DNA from: Alphaproteobacteria bacterium
GTDB lineage: Bacteria > Pseudomonadota > Alphaproteobacteria > Sphingomonadales > Sphingomonadaceae
NCBI GenBank assembly: GCA_018828205.1
Contig: JAHJWA010000009.1
Coordinates: 1-20,075, forward strand
Direction of reading: 5' to 3'
DNA length: 20,075 nt
The notes beneath the pieces are model-generated. The model did not search any database and had not been told where the DNA came from. It worked only from the letters and a program-made list of their open reading frames with translations. Position 1 is the first letter of the stretch, and each line of letters starts with the position of its first letter. The translations under genes and the position numbers were made by a program. Of this stretch, positions 1 to 7,619 are shown in pieces.

Positions 1-2
1 CC

Positions 3-716
3 CAGAACGACCAGATTGCCAAGGCGACCGCGATGATGACCGGCAATGTCATGCGCGTCCAGGACGTGCTCGAGAGCTTCGATCAGGCCGCCAATGGCAA
101 TGAGGAAAAGCTCGCCACGGTGCACAGCCGGATGGAAGACCTCGAGATGGTCGCCAGCGACATGTTCGACCGACTGGTCCAGTCGGGGCTCGCGCCTCAG
201 GACAGCGCCATGGTCGAGAAGGCCCAGCGCCAGGCGCGGCTGGTCGAGAAACTCACCGAGCAGGCGATCGCCGCTGGCGAGCTGACGCTCGAACAGGTCT
301 TCGACCAGGATTACCGGCTGATCGAGGGCTCCAATCCGCAGCGCTTCCGCACCGCGCTGATGGACTGGGCGCACCGCCACTGGCGCCCCGCGCTCGACGC
401 GCTACCCGCCGAGGATGAGCGGATCATGGCCGCCGCCTGCACCGACATGAAGGGCTATTTGCCCACCCATACCACCAAGCATTCGCAGGCTCCGACCGGT
501 GATCTGACCCACGACACCCAGTTCTGCCGCGACGGGCGCATCATCTTCGAGCCGATCGACCAGAAGGCCAAGCGCAGCTTCGCGCCTTACATGATGGCGG
601 TCTATCGCCAGGAGGGCGACGGCACGACCTATCGCGTGGTCCGCAACGTCTACGTACCCCTGACCGTCCAGGGCCGCCGCTGGGGTGATTTCGAAGTGGC
701 CTATTCCATCGACTGA
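3..716 (+). CDS. Methyl-accepting chemotaxis protein, C-terminal part (5' end outside window)
   Basis: The reading frame is open from base 3 with no stop upstream, so the first ATG inside the window (base 33) is internal and the gene begins to the left. About the first 60 visible residues are heptad-like helix, as expected for the distal end of an MCP signalling coiled coil. They are followed by a globular domain of about 150 residues carrying 'MKGYLPTHTTKHSQ', a later Cys in 'QFCRDGR', and the ending 'GRRWGDFEVAYSID'. That GYLPTH-type, Cache-like C-terminal domain is known from a group of alphaproteobacterial chemotaxis transducers; this is recalled family knowledge, not a search. The conserved receptor tip that contacts CheA and CheW is not in the window. 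The ligand is unknown, and without the N-terminus it cannot be said whether the sensor is cytosolic or membrane-bound. The gene is convergent with the moxR-like gene. Confidence 0.8.
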   Translation, partial: QNDQIAKATAMMTGNVMRVQDVLESFDQAANGNEEKLATVHSRMEDLEMVASDMFDRLVQSGLAPQDSAMVEKAQRQARLVEKLTEQAIAAGELTLEQVFDQDYRLIEGSNPQRFRTALMDWAHRHWRPALDALPAEDERIMAAACTDMKGYLPTHTTKHSQAPTGDLTHDTQFCRDGRIIFEPIDQKAKRSFAPYMMAVYRQEGDGTTYRVVRNVYVPLTVQGRRWGDFEVAYSID

Positions 717-732
717 TCGGCTTGGGCCGATC
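715..732. terminator. Hairpin between convergent MCP and MoxR genes
   Basis: GATCGGC (715-721) and GCCGATC (726-732) are perfect complements around a TTGG loop. The hairpin overlaps the MCP stop codon and lies seven bases beyond the moxR-like stop on the other strand. There is no T-run on either side, so it is at best a weak intrinsic terminator or a 3'-end stabilising hairpin for both transcripts. Confidence 0.4.
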
Positions 733-738
733 GGGTGT

Positions 739-1593
739 CTAGCCCGGATTGCGACGCGCCATAAAGGCGAGGCGTTCGAACATCATCACGTCCTGTTCGT
801 TCTTGAGCAGCGCGCCGTGGAGCGGGGGGATCGCCGAATTGGGGTTGCTGTCCTGCAGCACTTCGAGCGGCATGTCCTCGTTGAGCAGCAGCTTGAGCCA
901 GTCGAGCAGCTCGCTGGTGCTGGGCTTCTTCTTGAGCCCGGGCACCTCGCGCAGCTCGTAGAACATGTCCATCGCCTTGGTGACGAGCGTCTTCTGGATA
1001 TCGGGGAAGTGGACCTCGATGATCTCGCGCATCGTGTCGCGATCGGGGAACTTGATATAGTGGAAGAAGCAGCGGCGCAGGAAGGCGTCGGGCAGTTCCT
1101 TCTCGTTGTTCGAGGTGATGATCACGATCGGGCGCTCGACCGCGGTGATCGTCTCGTGGGTCTCGTAGACATCGAAGCTCATCCGGTCGAGTTCCTGCAA
1201 CAGATCGTTGGGGAACTCGATATCGGCCTTGTCGATCTCGTCGATCAGCAGCACCGGCAGCTCGGGCGCGGTGAAGGCTTCCCACAGCTTGCCCTTCTTG
1301 ATGTAATTGGCGATGTCGTGGACCCGCTCGTCGCCGAGCTGGCCGTCGCGCAGCCGCGCGACTGCATCGTATTCATAAAGGCCTTGCTGCGCCTTGGTCG
1401 TCGACTTCACGTTCCATTCGATCAGCGGCGCCCCCATCGACTTGGCGACTTCCTCGGCCAGCACGGTCTTGCCGGTCCCCGGTTCGCCCTTGACCAGCAG
1501 CGGTCGACGCAGCGTCACTGCCGCGTTGACCGCGACCTTGAGATCGTCGGTGGCGATGTAGGATTGGGTGCCTTCGAAGCGCTGCGTCATCAT
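739..1593 (-). CDS. MoxR-family AAA+ ATPase
   Basis: The product has 284 residues. It has a Walker A motif GEPGTGKT (residues 36-43), Walker B LLIDEIDK (115-122), a sensor-1-like TSNN (160-163) and an arginine-finger region FLRRC (about 171-175), in the order typical of MoxR (AAA_3) ATPases. These usually act as chaperone-like remodelling machines together with a von Willebrand factor A protein. The start is the first of two adjacent ATGs, after GGGGAAC; an in-frame extension to 1875 overlaps the upstream gene and does not look like MoxR. No VWA partner is adjacent: the next gene downstream is the convergent MCP. The upstream neighbour on the same strand, 85 bases away, is the serine hydrolase, so the two may be co-transcribed. 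The substrate is unknown. Confidence 0.9.
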   Translation of the reverse strand: MMTQRFEGTQSYIATDDLKVAVNAAVTLRRPLLVKGEPGTGKTVLAEEVAKSMGAPLIEWNVKSTTKAQQGLYEYDAVARLRDGQLGDERVHDIANYIKKGKLWEAFTAPELPVLLIDEIDKADIEFPNDLLQELDRMSFDVYETHETITAVERPIVIITSNNEKELPDAFLRRCFFHYIKFPDRDTMREIIEVHFPDIQKTLVTKAMDMFYELREVPGLKKKPSTSELLDWLKLLLNEDMPLEVLQDSNPNSAIPPLHGALLKNEQDVMMFERLAFMARRNPG

Positions 1594-1678
1594 GTTCCCC
1601 GGATTGTCGGATTGGGAGGTTCGGATTGCGTTTTGCAACCCGGTTAGGGGCGGAGGCGCGCCGGGGCAAGGGCGCGCG

Positions 1679-2974
1679 TCACCGATCCAGCGCGAGGATC
1701 CGCTGCGCAATCGCCAGCAGCGCCGCCGTGTCGGTCTCCGCCTCGGGATCGTTCCAGCCCAGCGCCAGCATGTGCCAGGCACCCGTCTCGTCGCGCAGCA
1801 GCCAACTGAGGTTGCGCACGCCGGGTTCGGAGCCGCCCTTGAAGCCGACGTAGCTCCAGTCTGCGCGCGCGCCATCGCCCAGCGCGGTGTTGACCGCCAT
1901 GATCTGCCGCGCGGTATCGTCCGCGCTCGCGGCGAGACGGCGCATCAGCCCGCGCTGGTCCTCCATGCTGGCGAACCATTCGATCGTGTCGACCATCTTG
2001 GGTTTGCCGCCCGAGAAGACAGCGAGGATCGGGGCCGGATCGACGTCTTGCGTCACCAGTTCGGACAGCATTGCACGGCGGCCCGGCTCGTCGGCCTGCG
2101 CATAGGCTTCGCCCTGGTCGCCGCCCTTGAGCACGAACATCTCGACCGTCTTCAGAAAGGGGACCGAAAGCGCGGGATTGGAATGGCCGCTGGCGCGCAT
2201 CTCCGCCTCGACCGCCTCACGCCCGACCACGTCGATCAGCAGATCGGTCGCGGTGTTGTCGCTGATGGAGATCATCAGCGTCGCGGCGGTGTGCAACGTC
2301 AGCGGTGCGCCATCGGGCCAGTTCTGGGTAACGCCGCTGGGAAAACTCTTATCGCCCAGCTTGACAACATCGTCCCATCCTAGCCGGCCTTCTGCGACCG
2401 CCCGTTCCAGCGCGGAGAGCACATAGAGCTTGAAAGTCGAACCCAGCGCCAGTGGCTGCTTCGCATCCCCGAAAGCGAATGCCGGCTCGCCTTCGAGCGG
2501 TCCAAACCAGACCGCAGCGCTGCCGGGGAGGGCCGAGAGATCGGCGGTAACCTTGTCGGCGCTGTCGTCGACCGGTTCGAAGGACTGCAGCAGCAGCTCG
2601 GTGATCTTGCCCGGCGGCTGCGCCTGGATTGCGATCCCGCCGCGAGCCAGAGCGCGCTCCATGCGGATGGTGATCGACGCGCGGGTCGCACTGACCGGTT
2701 CGATCGATTCGACCGCGAGCGCCTGACCGAATTGCGCGGTGAGCTGGGCGCCGAAGGCCTCGAGCTGTTCGGGCGGAACCGCCTCGAGGAAGCTGTCCGC
2801 CGCCGCCTGGCGAGGATCGAGCGTGCCGTTGATCAGCTCGACAACCTGCGCGGTCCGCTGCTCGAGCGTGCCAGCTTCGGCCGGCTCATTCATCGCGATC
2901 TCCTGCGCCGCGAGCGGAATGGCAGGGCCGAAGGCCAGGCCCAGCGAAAAAAGGGCGGGTGCGAGACTTTTCAT
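1679..2974 (-). CDS. Secreted Orf12-like serine hydrolase (class A beta-lactamase fold with N-terminal domain)
   Basis: The product has 431 residues, clearly longer than the roughly 290 of a plain class A beta-lactamase. A signal peptide (hydrophobic residues about 4-21, cleavage after LAA) is followed by a domain of about 110 residues resembling the SnoaL/isomerase-like N-terminal region of Orf12 from the clavulanic acid cluster. The catalytic domain then follows. It has S179-T-F-K182 (SxxK), S238-D239-N240 (SDN) and K379-G-G (the KTG equivalent). No obvious omega-loop ExxLN glutamate is visible, so true beta-lactamase turnover is doubtful; an esterase or peptidase role, or binding of a beta-lactam-like compound in the periplasm, is equally possible. 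The start is supported by GGAGGAG at 2982-2988, seven bases upstream of the ATG. It may be co-transcribed with the moxR-like gene. Confidence 0.85.
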   Translation of the reverse strand: MKSLAPALFSLGLAFGPAIPLAAQEIAMNEPAEAGTLEQRTAQVVELINGTLDPRQAAADSFLEAVPPEQLEAFGAQLTAQFGQALAVESIEPVSATRASITIRMERALARGGIAIQAQPPGKITELLLQSFEPVDDSADKVTADLSALPGSAAVWFGPLEGEPAFAFGDAKQPLALGSTFKLYVLSALERAVAEGRLGWDDVVKLGDKSFPSGVTQNWPDGAPLTLHTAATLMISISDNTATDLLIDVVGREAVEAEMRASGHSNPALSVPFLKTVEMFVLKGGDQGEAYAQADEPGRRAMLSELVTQDVDPAPILAVFSGGKPKMVDTIEWFASMEDQRGLMRRLAASADDTARQIMAVNTALGDGARADWSYVGFKGGSEPGVRNLSWLLRDETGAWHMLALGWNDPEAETDTAALLAIAQRILALDR

Positions 2975-2996
2975 GCGAACACTCCTCCATAGCGCT

Positions 2997-3024
2997 ATCT
3001 TAGCGGCGAATGCGGACGGCTCAA
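2997..3024 (-). promoter_or_regulatory. Candidate sigma-70 promoter of the serine hydrolase gene
   Basis: On the minus strand TTGAGC (3019-3024) and TAAGAT (2997-3002) are separated by 16 bases, each matching four of six consensus positions. The predicted start site near 2990 gives a leader of roughly 16 bases that just contains the GGAGGAG ribosome site. A perfect 10-base palindrome, ATAGCGCTAT (2989-2998), sits between the -10 box and the start site, where an operator could lie. This is pattern matching only. Confidence 0.4.
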
Positions 3025-3111
3025 CTGCGCTTGTTCTCCAGCCATATCTTCCCGGTTGCTCCCAGCGCAGGCTCCCCTAAGCGACTGGCACACGACAGAC
3101 CGGAGATCCCC

Positions 3112-4329
3112 ATGCCGACCGAGACCATCAGCATTCCAACCGAGGCGGGTCACGCGCTGGAGGGTTCGCTCGAACTGCCGACGGGGCTGATACGCGGCAT
3201 CGCGCTGTTCGCGCATTGCTTCACCTGCACGCGGCGGAGCAAGGCGGCGGTGGCGGTGGCGCGCGCGCTGTCGAAGGAAGGGATCGCCTGCCTGCGGTTC
3301 GATTTCACCGGCCTGGGCGGCAGCGGGGGCGAGTTCGGGCGCGCGGGCTTTGCCACCGATGTCGCCGATCTGGTGCTCGTGGCGCACTATCTGGTCGGGC
3401 GCTTCGAGCAGCCGGTGCTGCTGGTCGGCCACAGCCTTGGCGGGGCTGCGGTATTGGCCGCGGCGGAGGACATCGGGCCAGACAACATTGCCGCGATCGC
3501 CACCATCGGCGCGCCCTCGGACGTCCCGCACGTGCTCGAACGGATCGAGGGCGATCTCGCCGCGATCCGCGAGACCGGCGAGGGCGAGGTCTCGATCGGC
3601 GGGCGCGCCTTCCGGCTCGGGCGCGAATTCATCGAGCGGGTCGAGAACGCCGACCTGCTCGCCGAAGTGGGACAATTGCGCAAACCCGTCCTGCTGCTGC
3701 ATTCGCCGACCGATGCCATCGTCGGGATCGAGAACGCCTCGGCGCTGTTCGGCGCCGCCAAGCACCCCAAGAGCTTCGTCAGCCTCGAGGGCGCCGACCA
3801 TCTGTTGCTCGACTCGCGAGACGCCGAATTCGCCGCGAGCATGATCGCCAGCTGGGCGCATCGCTACCTGCCGCTGCGCGACGACTGGCCGATGCCCGAG
3901 GAAGGCGTGGTGGTGAAGACCGGGCACGGCAAGTTCGGCACCGAGGTCCACACCGACAGCCATCGCTTCCTTGTCGATGAGCCGGGCAGCGTCGGCGGCG
4001 ACGATACCGGCCCGACGCCTTACGATCTGCTGCTCGCGGCGCTGGGCAGTTGCACCGCGATGACGATGAAGCTTTATGCCGAGAGGAAGGGCTGGCCCTT
4101 CGAGGGCGCGTCCATCCAGCTCACCCACGAACGCAACCACGAGAAGGATTGTGCGGAATGCGCGAAGGGTGACGGCGCGGGCGTGGGCATCCAGGCGCTG
4201 ACCCGGAGGATCGAGCTGCTGGGCGATGCGCTGACCGACGAACAGCGCGCGAAGATTATCGCCATCGCCGACAAGTGCCCCGTTCACCGGACGCTCGAAG
4301 GACCGCTGCACATCCACACCGCGCACTGA
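3112..4329 (+). CDS. Alpha/beta-hydrolase-OsmC family fusion protein
   Basis: The product has 405 residues in two parts. Residues about 1-255 are an alpha/beta hydrolase with nucleophile elbow GHSLGG (S108), a probable acid D201 in SPTDAIVG and H230 in GADH. Residues about 265-405 are an OsmC/Ohr-like domain with the two peroxidatic-type cysteines C314 (GSCTAMTM) and C389 (DKCPVHRTL). OsmC and Ohr proteins reduce organic hydroperoxides through such a cysteine pair; the hydrolase may release or process the substrate, but that is inference. The fused arrangement is known in proteobacteria. I chose the ATG at 3112 because CGGAGA precedes it and MPTETISIPT is the natural start of the hydrolase fold; the frame is open back to 3010, but the extra residues look non-coding. 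It converges with parE across a 27-base gap. Confidence 0.92.
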   Translation: MPTETISIPTEAGHALEGSLELPTGLIRGIALFAHCFTCTRRSKAAVAVARALSKEGIACLRFDFTGLGGSGGEFGRAGFATDVADLVLVAHYLVGRFEQPVLLVGHSLGGAAVLAAAEDIGPDNIAAIATIGAPSDVPHVLERIEGDLAAIRETGEGEVSIGGRAFRLGREFIERVENADLLAEVGQLRKPVLLLHSPTDAIVGIENASALFGAAKHPKSFVSLEGADHLLLDSRDAEFAASMIASWAHRYLPLRDDWPMPEEGVVVKTGHGKFGTEVHTDSHRFLVDEPGSVGGDDTGPTPYDLLLAALGSCTAMTMKLYAERKGWPFEGASIQLTHERNHEKDCAECAKGDGAGVGIQALTRRIELLGDALTDEQRAKIIAIADKCPVHRTLEGPLHIHTAH

Positions 4330-4356
4330 ACCCGCACGGTCGATCGCCGCGCCGGA

Positions 4357-6348
4357 TCAGGCGTCGATCAATTCCTTGTCGAGCTCGCCGGCGCGGTTCT
4401 GGATGAAGTTGAAGCGGTGCTCCGGGTTACGGCCCATCAGATGATCGACCAGCTCCTTGACCACCGCGCGGTCCTCGAACTCGGTCGGCAGGGTGATCCG
4501 GATCAGGCTGCGGCTGTCGGGACTCATGGTGGTCTCGCGCAATTGCTGCGGGTTCATCTCGCCCAGGCCCTTGAACCGCCCGACATCGACCTTCTTGCCC
4601 TTGAACACCGTCGCCTCGAGCTCGGCGCGCTGTTCCTCGTCGCGCGCGTAGCGGCTCTCCTTGCCAGCGGTCAGCCGGTAGAGCGGCGGCTGCGCGAGGA
4701 ACAGATGCCCGGCGCGCACGATCTCGGTCATCTCCTGGAAGAAAAAGGTCATCAGCAGCGTGGCGATATGCGCGCCGTCGACGTCGGCATCGGTCATGAT
4801 GATGATGCGGTCGTAGCGCAGCGAGCCGGGGTCGCAATCCTTGCGCGTGCCGCAACCCATCGCCAGCGTCAGATCTGCGATCTCGGCATTGGCGCGGATC
4901 TTGTCGGCGCTGGCGCTGGCGACGTTGAGGATCTTGCCGCGGATCGGCAGGATCGCCTGCGTCTTGCGGTTGCGCGCCTGCTTCGCGCTGCCGCCGGCGC
5001 TGTCGCCCTCGACGATGAAGAGCTCGGTCTCGGCATCGGTCTCGCCCGAGCAGTCGGTCAGCTTGCCCGGCAGCCGCAGCTTCTTGGCATTGGTTGCGGT
5101 CTTGCGCTTGATCTCGCGTTCCTGCTTGCGGCGCAGGCGCTCGTCCATCCGCTCCATCACCTCGCCGAGCAGCGCCTTGCCGCGCTCCATATTGTCCGAG
5201 AGGAAATGGTCGAAGTGGTCGCGCATCGCGCTCTCGACCAGCCGCGCGGCCTCTGGCGAGGTCAGCCGGTCCTTGGTCTGGCTCTGGAACTGCGGTTCGC
5301 GGATGAAGACGCTGAGCATCACCTCGGCGCCGGTCATCACATCGTCGGCGCTGATGTCCTTGGCCTTCTTGGTGCCCGTAAGTTCGCCGAAGGCGCGCAG
5401 CCCCTTGGCCAGCGCGGCGCGCAGCCCCTGTTCGTGGGTGCCTCCGTCGGGGGTGGGCACGGTGTTGCAATACCAGCTGGTCGAGCCGTCCGAATAGAGC
5501 GGCCAGGCGATCGCCCATTCGGCGCGGCCCTGCGAGATGCCGTCCTCGCCGGCGGCGAAATCATGACGCCCGGCGAAAGGCTGCGCGGTCACGCAGGGGC
5601 GCTCACCGATCTGCTCGGCGAGATGGTCGGAGAGCCCGCCCGGGAATTTGAAGGTCGCTTCCTCGGGCACTTCTTCGGTGGCGAGGCTGGCGGCGCATTT
5701 CCAGCGGATCTCGACGCCGGCGAAGAGATAGGCCTTGGAGCGGGTCAGCTTGAACAAGCGCTTGGCGCTGAAGGCGCGGTCGCCGAAGATTTCGGTGTCG
5801 GGGGTAAAGGCGACGGTGGTGCCGCGGCGGTTGGGGGTGGGGCCAAGCTCCTCGATGGGACCCAGCGATTCCCCGCGCGCGAACTCCTGCGCGTAGAGCT
5901 GCCGGTCCCGCGCGACCTCGACGCGGGTGTGGCTCGACAAAGCGTTGACCACGCTGATCCCGACCCCGTGCAGCCCGCCGCTGGTGGCATAGGCCTTGCC
6001 CGAAAACTTGCCGCCCGAGTGGAGCGTCGAGAGGATCACCTCGAGCGTCGACTTGCCCGGATATTTGGGATGCTCGGCCACCGGAATACCGCGGCCGTTG
6101 TCGGACACCGTGACCCGGTTGTTCTCGTCCAACCGCAGCTCGATCCGCGTGGCGTGCCCCGCCACCGCCTCGTCCATCGCATTGTCGAGCACTTCGGCGA
6201 CGAGATGGTGCAGCGCGCGGTCGTCGACCCCGCCGATATACATGCCCGGACGCCGCCGGACCGGCTCGAGCCCTTCGAGCACCTCAATCGAGGATGCGTC
6301 GTAATCGCCGCTGGAGGCGGGGGTGTTTTCGAACAGATCGTCAGACAT
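4357..6348 (-). CDS. parE: DNA topoisomerase IV subunit B
   Basis: The product has 663 residues, the short ParE length rather than the roughly 800 of most GyrB proteins. The GHKL ATPase domain shows E52 and N56 in EVLDNAMDE, the SDNGRGIP motif (82-89) and the ATP-lid glycines TSGGLHGVG (122-130). The TOPRIM domain has EGDSAGGSA (447-455) and the metal-binding DADVDGAH (520-527), followed by RFKGLGEMNP (591-600). Together with ParC it would decatenate daughter chromosomes, passing one duplex through another with ATP hydrolysis. The ATG at 6348 begins MSDDLFENTP; the frame extends 12 codons further, but those residues look like upstream sequence. ParC is not in the window. Confidence 0.96.
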   Translation of the reverse strand: MSDDLFENTPASSGDYDASSIEVLEGLEPVRRRPGMYIGGVDDRALHHLVAEVLDNAMDEAVAGHATRIELRLDENNRVTVSDNGRGIPVAEHPKYPGKSTLEVILSTLHSGGKFSGKAYATSGGLHGVGISVVNALSSHTRVEVARDRQLYAQEFARGESLGPIEELGPTPNRRGTTVAFTPDTEIFGDRAFSAKRLFKLTRSKAYLFAGVEIRWKCAASLATEEVPEEATFKFPGGLSDHLAEQIGERPCVTAQPFAGRHDFAAGEDGISQGRAEWAIAWPLYSDGSTSWYCNTVPTPDGGTHEQGLRAALAKGLRAFGELTGTKKAKDISADDVMTGAEVMLSVFIREPQFQSQTKDRLTSPEAARLVESAMRDHFDHFLSDNMERGKALLGEVMERMDERLRRKQEREIKRKTATNAKKLRLPGKLTDCSGETDAETELFIVEGDSAGGSAKQARNRKTQAILPIRGKILNVASASADKIRANAEIADLTLAMGCGTRKDCDPGSLRYDRIIIMTDADVDGAHIATLLMTFFFQEMTEIVRAGHLFLAQPPLYRLTAGKESRYARDEEQRAELEATVFKGKKVDVGRFKGLGEMNPQQLRETTMSPDSRSLIRITLPTEFEDRAVVKELVDHLMGRNPEHRFNFIQNRAGELDKELIDA

Positions 6349-6423
6349 GGAACCGCCATATCGCGCGCGTTTCCCCGGCGGCAAGCGAATGAGCGCTCTT
6401 ATCGTCAGTGTTGCCGGACAAAC

Positions 6424-7581
6424 TCAATCCTCGAAGCGCGTCGGTGCCGCATCGACGATCACCACCTCACCATCACGGATTTCGCGCACTTCGAAGCTGC
6501 GCTCGACCACACCATTGGACTCGAAGCGAAACGCCCCGTCGAGACCGAGGAAGCCGCCGCTGTCGCGCAGGCTGGCGGTCGGAAAGTCGCGGCCCACGCG
6601 CCAGTCCTGTGCCACGCGCAGCGCGAGCAGCACGGCGTCGTAGCCGAGCGTGGAAATACGATAGGGCTGACCGCCAAAACGCGCCTCGTAGCTGTCGACG
6701 AAGCGGCGGTAGCGATTGTCCGAAACCGCGGAGAAGATCGCGCCCTTGAGCGAGGGAGCGCGGGTTACCGCGACCTCGCCGCTCCACAGCTCGGTACCGA
6801 GGATGCGGGTGTTCGCGCCCCCGACGCGCCCCGCCGCCTGTTGCGCCAGCCGCGGTCCGTCTGCGATCAGCACGGTGTCGTAGCAGCCCCGGCTGCGCAG
6901 CCGCTCGGCTGCCGACATGATCGAGGTGTTGACGCGGGCGTAGCGTTCGGCGCCGGTTACCCGCCCGCCATAGGATTGGACCGCACCCTGCAGCGCCGCT
7001 TCGGCGCGGCGGCCGTATTCGCCGTCGGGCGCGATCACCGCGAAATCGCGCGCGCCTTGGCTGCGGGCATATTGTACCGAGCGGCGGATCGACTGTTCGG
7101 GAATATGCCCCATGACGAAGACATCGGGCGAAGCGATCGCCGCATCGTTCGAGAAGGAGATCAGCGGGACGTCGGCGGGGCGCGCCTCGGCCAGCACCGC
7201 GCCGACGTTGCCGCCCATCAGCGGGCCCAGGATCAGCTTGTTGCCATCGGCGATCGCGCGGCGCGCGGCATCGCGGGCGTCGCCCGACGTGTCGTATGTC
7301 GTGATCCGCAGATTGCCTGCATCGGTGTCGAGCAGCGCCATCGTCGCAGCATTGGCGATCGACTGGCCGACTGCGCCATTGTCGCCTGCCATCGGCACCA
7401 GCAGTGCGATCCGGTGATGGGTTTCGTCATCGGGAAGCGCGGTCTCGCTCGGCATCGGCGTCGGGGTCTCGACCGGACGGCTGACGGGTTCCCCGCTCTT
7501 CGGAATGATTGAGCAGGCGCCCAGAAGCGCCGCCAGTCCGGTCACGGCGATCTGCCGGCGGGTGATTGTAAAGCGCTTCAT
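6424..7581 (-). CDS. LpoA-like penicillin-binding protein activator lipoprotein
   Basis: The product has 385 residues. The N-terminus has arginines, a hydrophobic stretch and a lipobox LLGAC with lipid cysteine C23, so a membrane-anchored lipoprotein is expected. After a Pro/Thr-rich linker (about 29-55) comes a periplasmic-binding fold beginning HHRIALLVPMAG, the type-1 ABC-receptor-like domain used by LpoA-family activators of class A penicillin-binding proteins. The LpoA assignment rests on this domain plus position: it diverges from rsmI-yraN, as lpoA (yraM) does in enterobacteria. A plain amino-acid-binding lipoprotein is the alternative. The ATG at 7581 gives a clean signal peptide, with GAGGG 11 bases upstream; an in-frame ATG at 7599 would add six residues. 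Confidence 0.88.
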   Translation of the reverse strand: MKRFTITRRQIAVTGLAALLGACSIIPKSGEPVSRPVETPTPMPSETALPDDETHHRIALLVPMAGDNGAVGQSIANAATMALLDTDAGNLRITTYDTSGDARDAARRAIADGNKLILGPLMGGNVGAVLAEARPADVPLISFSNDAAIASPDVFVMGHIPEQSIRRSVQYARSQGARDFAVIAPDGEYGRRAEAALQGAVQSYGGRVTGAERYARVNTSIMSAAERLRSRGCYDTVLIADGPRLAQQAAGRVGGANTRILGTELWSGEVAVTRAPSLKGAIFSAVSDNRYRRFVDSYEARFGGQPYRISTLGYDAVLLALRVAQDWRVGRDFPTASLRDSGGFLGLDGAFRFESNGVVERSFEVREIRDGEVVIVDAAPTRFED

Positions 7582-7619
7582 CCTTGCCGCATCCCTCATA
7601 GCTGGTTCATGGGTTCGCC

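Noticed and set aside
685..1647. 320-codon open frame on the plus strand
   Set aside because: It is the antisense of the MoxR-like gene, which has intact Walker motifs.
1594..1875. N-terminal extension of the MoxR-like protein
   Set aside because: The frame is open, but it overlaps the serine hydrolase gene and the extra residues do not look like a MoxR domain; the paired ATGs at 1593/1590 fit the family start.
6349..6371. GGAAC...CGTT stress-promoter-like pair on the plus strand
   Set aside because: The spacer is 14 bases instead of 16-17 and no plus-strand gene follows.
4417..7512. 1031-codon open frame on the plus strand
   Set aside because: It runs antisense through parE and the LpoA-like lipoprotein. 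GC-rich codon bias depletes stops in this antisense frame, and the translation is low-complexity with no recognisable domain.
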